A DNA stretch of 27,462 nucleotides from Chthoniobacteraceae bacterium (GTDB taxonomy: Bacteria > Verrucomicrobiota > Verrucomicrobiia > Chthoniobacterales > Chthoniobacteraceae), in contig CANJYI010000004.1 in the NCBI GenBank assembly GCA_947478975.1, forward strand, positions 1 through 27,462, read 5' to 3'. The notes beneath the pieces are model-generated. The model worked only from the letters and a program-made list of their open reading frames with translations, searched no databases and was not told where the DNA came from. Below, piece after piece: positions 26,070 through 27,462 of this stretch (position 1 is its first letter; the number at the start of each line of letters is the position of its first letter). The translations under genes and the position numbers were made by a program.

Positions 26070-27304
26070 AAACCGCGCCCGCCTGGCGCCGGGGCTTCTG
26101 GTGCTTGATAGCCACACAGTGCCAGAACGCATTCAGCGACAATGCGCTCAAAAACCTGGTCATCCTGCTCGTCCTCAGCCAGCCCATGTCGCAGTCGGAC
26201 CGCGACAACGCCGTGGCTTTGGCGGGCGCCCTTTTCGCCCTGCCCTTCATCACCTTTTCGATGTTTGGCGGCTGGCTGGCGGACCGGTTCAGCAAGCAAC
26301 GCGTCATGTCGGGCGTAAAGCTCGCCGAGACTTTCATCATGCTGTTTGCGGCCCTCGCACTGGGCCTTCACAGCCTTCCCCTCCAGCTGGGCGCTGTGTT
26401 CCTCATGGGCTGCCATTCCGCGTTTTTCGGCCCCTCCAAGTACGGCATCCTGCCGGAAATCCTCCCCCTCGACAAACTCTCCTGGGGGAACGGCATCGTG
26501 GAGCTTCTCACCTTTGTGGGGATCATTTTGGGCACGCTTTCCGGTGGCATCCTCGCCGGCCGGTTTACAGACCAGCCCTGGATTTCGGGCCTCCTGCTGG
26601 CAGCCCTCGCACTTGCTGGCTGGGCCACGAGCGCCTTCATCCCGAAGGTCCCTCCGGCAAATCCCCAGCGGACGTTGCAGCTCAACCCGGCAAAAGATCT
26701 ACTCGCCCAGTTGCGCAAGATGGCTCCCGATCCCCTCCTTTGGCGCGCCAACCTGGGCAACACCGGCTTCTTTTTCATCGCGGCGCTCGTCCAGATGAAT
26801 CTGGTTCTCTTTGCCCACGACGTGCTCCATTTGACCGAGTCAAAAAACGCGCTCCTCAACGCAGCGCTCGCCATTGGCATCGGCATCGGAAGCGTCACCG
26901 CCGGATACGGCTCCCGGGGACGCATTGAATACAGGCTCATTTCGCTGGGCTCGGTGCTCATGGCGTTGAGCACGGTCCCGATGGGACTGGCCGCCATCAC
27001 CACCCCGGTCTTCACCGGGATGTTGCTCCTGCTCGGCTTCGGCGCGGGTCTTTTCATCGTGCCAGTGTGCGCCGTGCTTCAGAACCGGCCGGCCCCCGAG
27101 GACAAGGGGGCGGTGCAGGGAGCCGCCAGCGTCCTTTCCTTCGTGGGGATCCTCGCCTCCGCAGGGGTGCAGAGGCTGATGCACACCCAGTTCAGCAGTG
27201 GGAAAATCTTCTGGCTGTGCGGAATTCTTTCGATCGCCCTCGGACTCTACGTGACGGGAAGAAAGCCCGAGCAGGCCGGCGCCCCCGGCGCCTTGCCGCA
27301 GTAA
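26066..27304 (+). CDS. lplT: Lysophospholipid transporter LplT-like MFS protein
   Basis: This 412-residue membrane protein has about 12 hydrophobic helices. Family signs are AFSDNALKN near the N-terminus, ALFALPFITFS, the MFS loop motif G-W-L-A-D73-R74-F-S-K, and FGPSKYGILPE, all typical of LplT, which flips lysophospholipids across the inner membrane. It lies directly after the aas-like gene with an ATGA overlap, so the two products should work together in lysophospholipid uptake and repair, as in other bacteria where the genes are adjacent or fused. The C-terminal tail after the last helix is short and Gly/Ala/Pro-rich. Confidence 0.88.
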   Translation: MKTAPAWRRGFWCLIATQCQNAFSDNALKNLVILLVLSQPMSQSDRDNAVALAGALFALPFITFSMFGGWLADRFSKQRVMSGVKLAETFIMLFAALALGLHSLPLQLGAVFLMGCHSAFFGPSKYGILPEILPLDKLSWGNGIVELLTFVGIILGTLSGGILAGRFTDQPWISGLLLAALALAGWATSAFIPKVPPANPQRTLQLNPAKDLLAQLRKMAPDPLLWRANLGNTGFFFIAALVQMNLVLFAHDVLHLTESKNALLNAALAIGIGIGSVTAGYGSRGRIEYRLISLGSVLMALSTVPMGLAAITTPVFTGMLLLLGFGAGLFIVPVCAVLQNRPAPEDKGAVQGAASVLSFVGILASAGVQRLMHTQFSSGKIFWLCGILSIALGLYVTGRKPEQAGAPGALPQ

Positions 27305-27310
27305 ATCCAA

Positions 27311-27359
27311 GCCCCCCCAGAGTGCAGTCAGCCAGTCCATTCGGACGGGAGCCGGGGGC
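27311..27359. terminator. Structured region between convergent genes
   Basis: GCCCCC (27311-27316) can pair with GGGGGC (27354-27359), with an inner GTCC (27335-27338)/GGAC (27343-27346) hairpin. A short T-run (CCTTTT) follows at about 27364. It lies between the lplT-like gene and a minus-strand gene end, so a two-way terminator is possible. The outer stem encloses a long loop, so confidence is low. Confidence 0.3.
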
Positions 27360-27374
27360 GTTCCTTTTGGGCTC

Positions 27375-27462
27375 CTACTTCGCGGGGCGCGGATCGGTTT
27401 TCCCGTAGCGCTGCCACGTTTCCGCAAACTCCCTGTCGGGAAGCCAGTTTGCCACCGAGCGG
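27375..27462 (-). CDS. C-terminal end of an unidentified minus-strand gene (partial)
   Basis: Read on the minus strand from the window edge, the frame gives 28 residues, RSVANWLPDREFAETWQRYG and then KTDPRPAK, ending at TAG (27375-27377). The composition, with Trp, Tyr, Phe and charged residues in helix-like order, looks like real protein and differs from the Arg/Pro/Ala-rich shadows in this GC-rich DNA. The family cannot be named from so little. It converges with the lplT-like gene, leaving a 70-base gap. Confidence 0.5.
   Translation of the reverse strand, partial: RSVANWLPDREFAETWQRYGKTDPRPAK

Overview
The window is high-GC, densely coded bacterial DNA. It most likely comes from the Planctomycetes-Verrucomicrobia-Chlamydiae group, and I lean towards Verrucomicrobiota (Opitutae-like). 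The markers are a cytochrome-c/DUF1549/DUF1553 protein paired with a Tat-exported DUF1501 protein, a DUF5069 protein, and many start codons preceded by C-rich leaders without a Shine-Dalgarno sequence. The phylum is an inference; no rRNA or tRNA was seen.

Left block (1-12773, all + strand). The window opens on the last 13 codons of a DUF1501-type protein, followed by a complete PSCyt1/DUF1549/DUF1553 protein (96-2906) and its DUF1501 partner (2913-4301), so two such pairs probably stand in tandem. Next come three genes joined by ATGA overlaps: a DoeB/aspartoacylase-like zinc deacylase (4330-5349), an MFS transporter (5346-6605) and an exported prolyl-oligopeptidase-like serine hydrolase (6602-8632). 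After a hairpin repeat come an M81 (MlrC-type) metallopeptidase (8779-10311), a mandelate-racemase-type enolase-superfamily enzyme (10346-11476) and an exported M14 carboxypeptidase of the cytosolic-carboxypeptidase type (11496-12773). Together they look like an uptake-and-hydrolysis locus for an amide-linked or N-acylated, acid-containing compound. The substrate cannot be read from the sequence.

Middle block (12907-21542). On the minus strand are a histidine phosphatase and an exported ApbE-type FAD:protein FMN transferase. Divergent from these are two M16B peptidase subunits, one catalytic and one lacking the zinc site. They are followed by a HAD phosphatase and, 10 bases later, recQ. Convergent to recQ, on the minus strand, are a small predicted lipoprotein and an MpaA-like M14 peptidase.

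Right block (21666-27462). A DUF5069 gene has a structured leader, preceded by a perfect Shine-Dalgarno sequence and a possible 17-codon leader ORF. Then comes a 304-base intergenic stretch holding a stem-loop and a second copy of the hairpin repeat seen at 8665-8745. An exported Fes/IroE-like esterase follows, then the aas-lplT pair for lysophospholipid import and re-acylation. The last 87 or so bases hold the C-terminus of an unidentified minus-strand gene.

The items I rate highest are the two-copy hairpin repeat with its constant 20-nt loop, the hydrolase/transporter locus at 4330-12773, and the DUF5069 leader.
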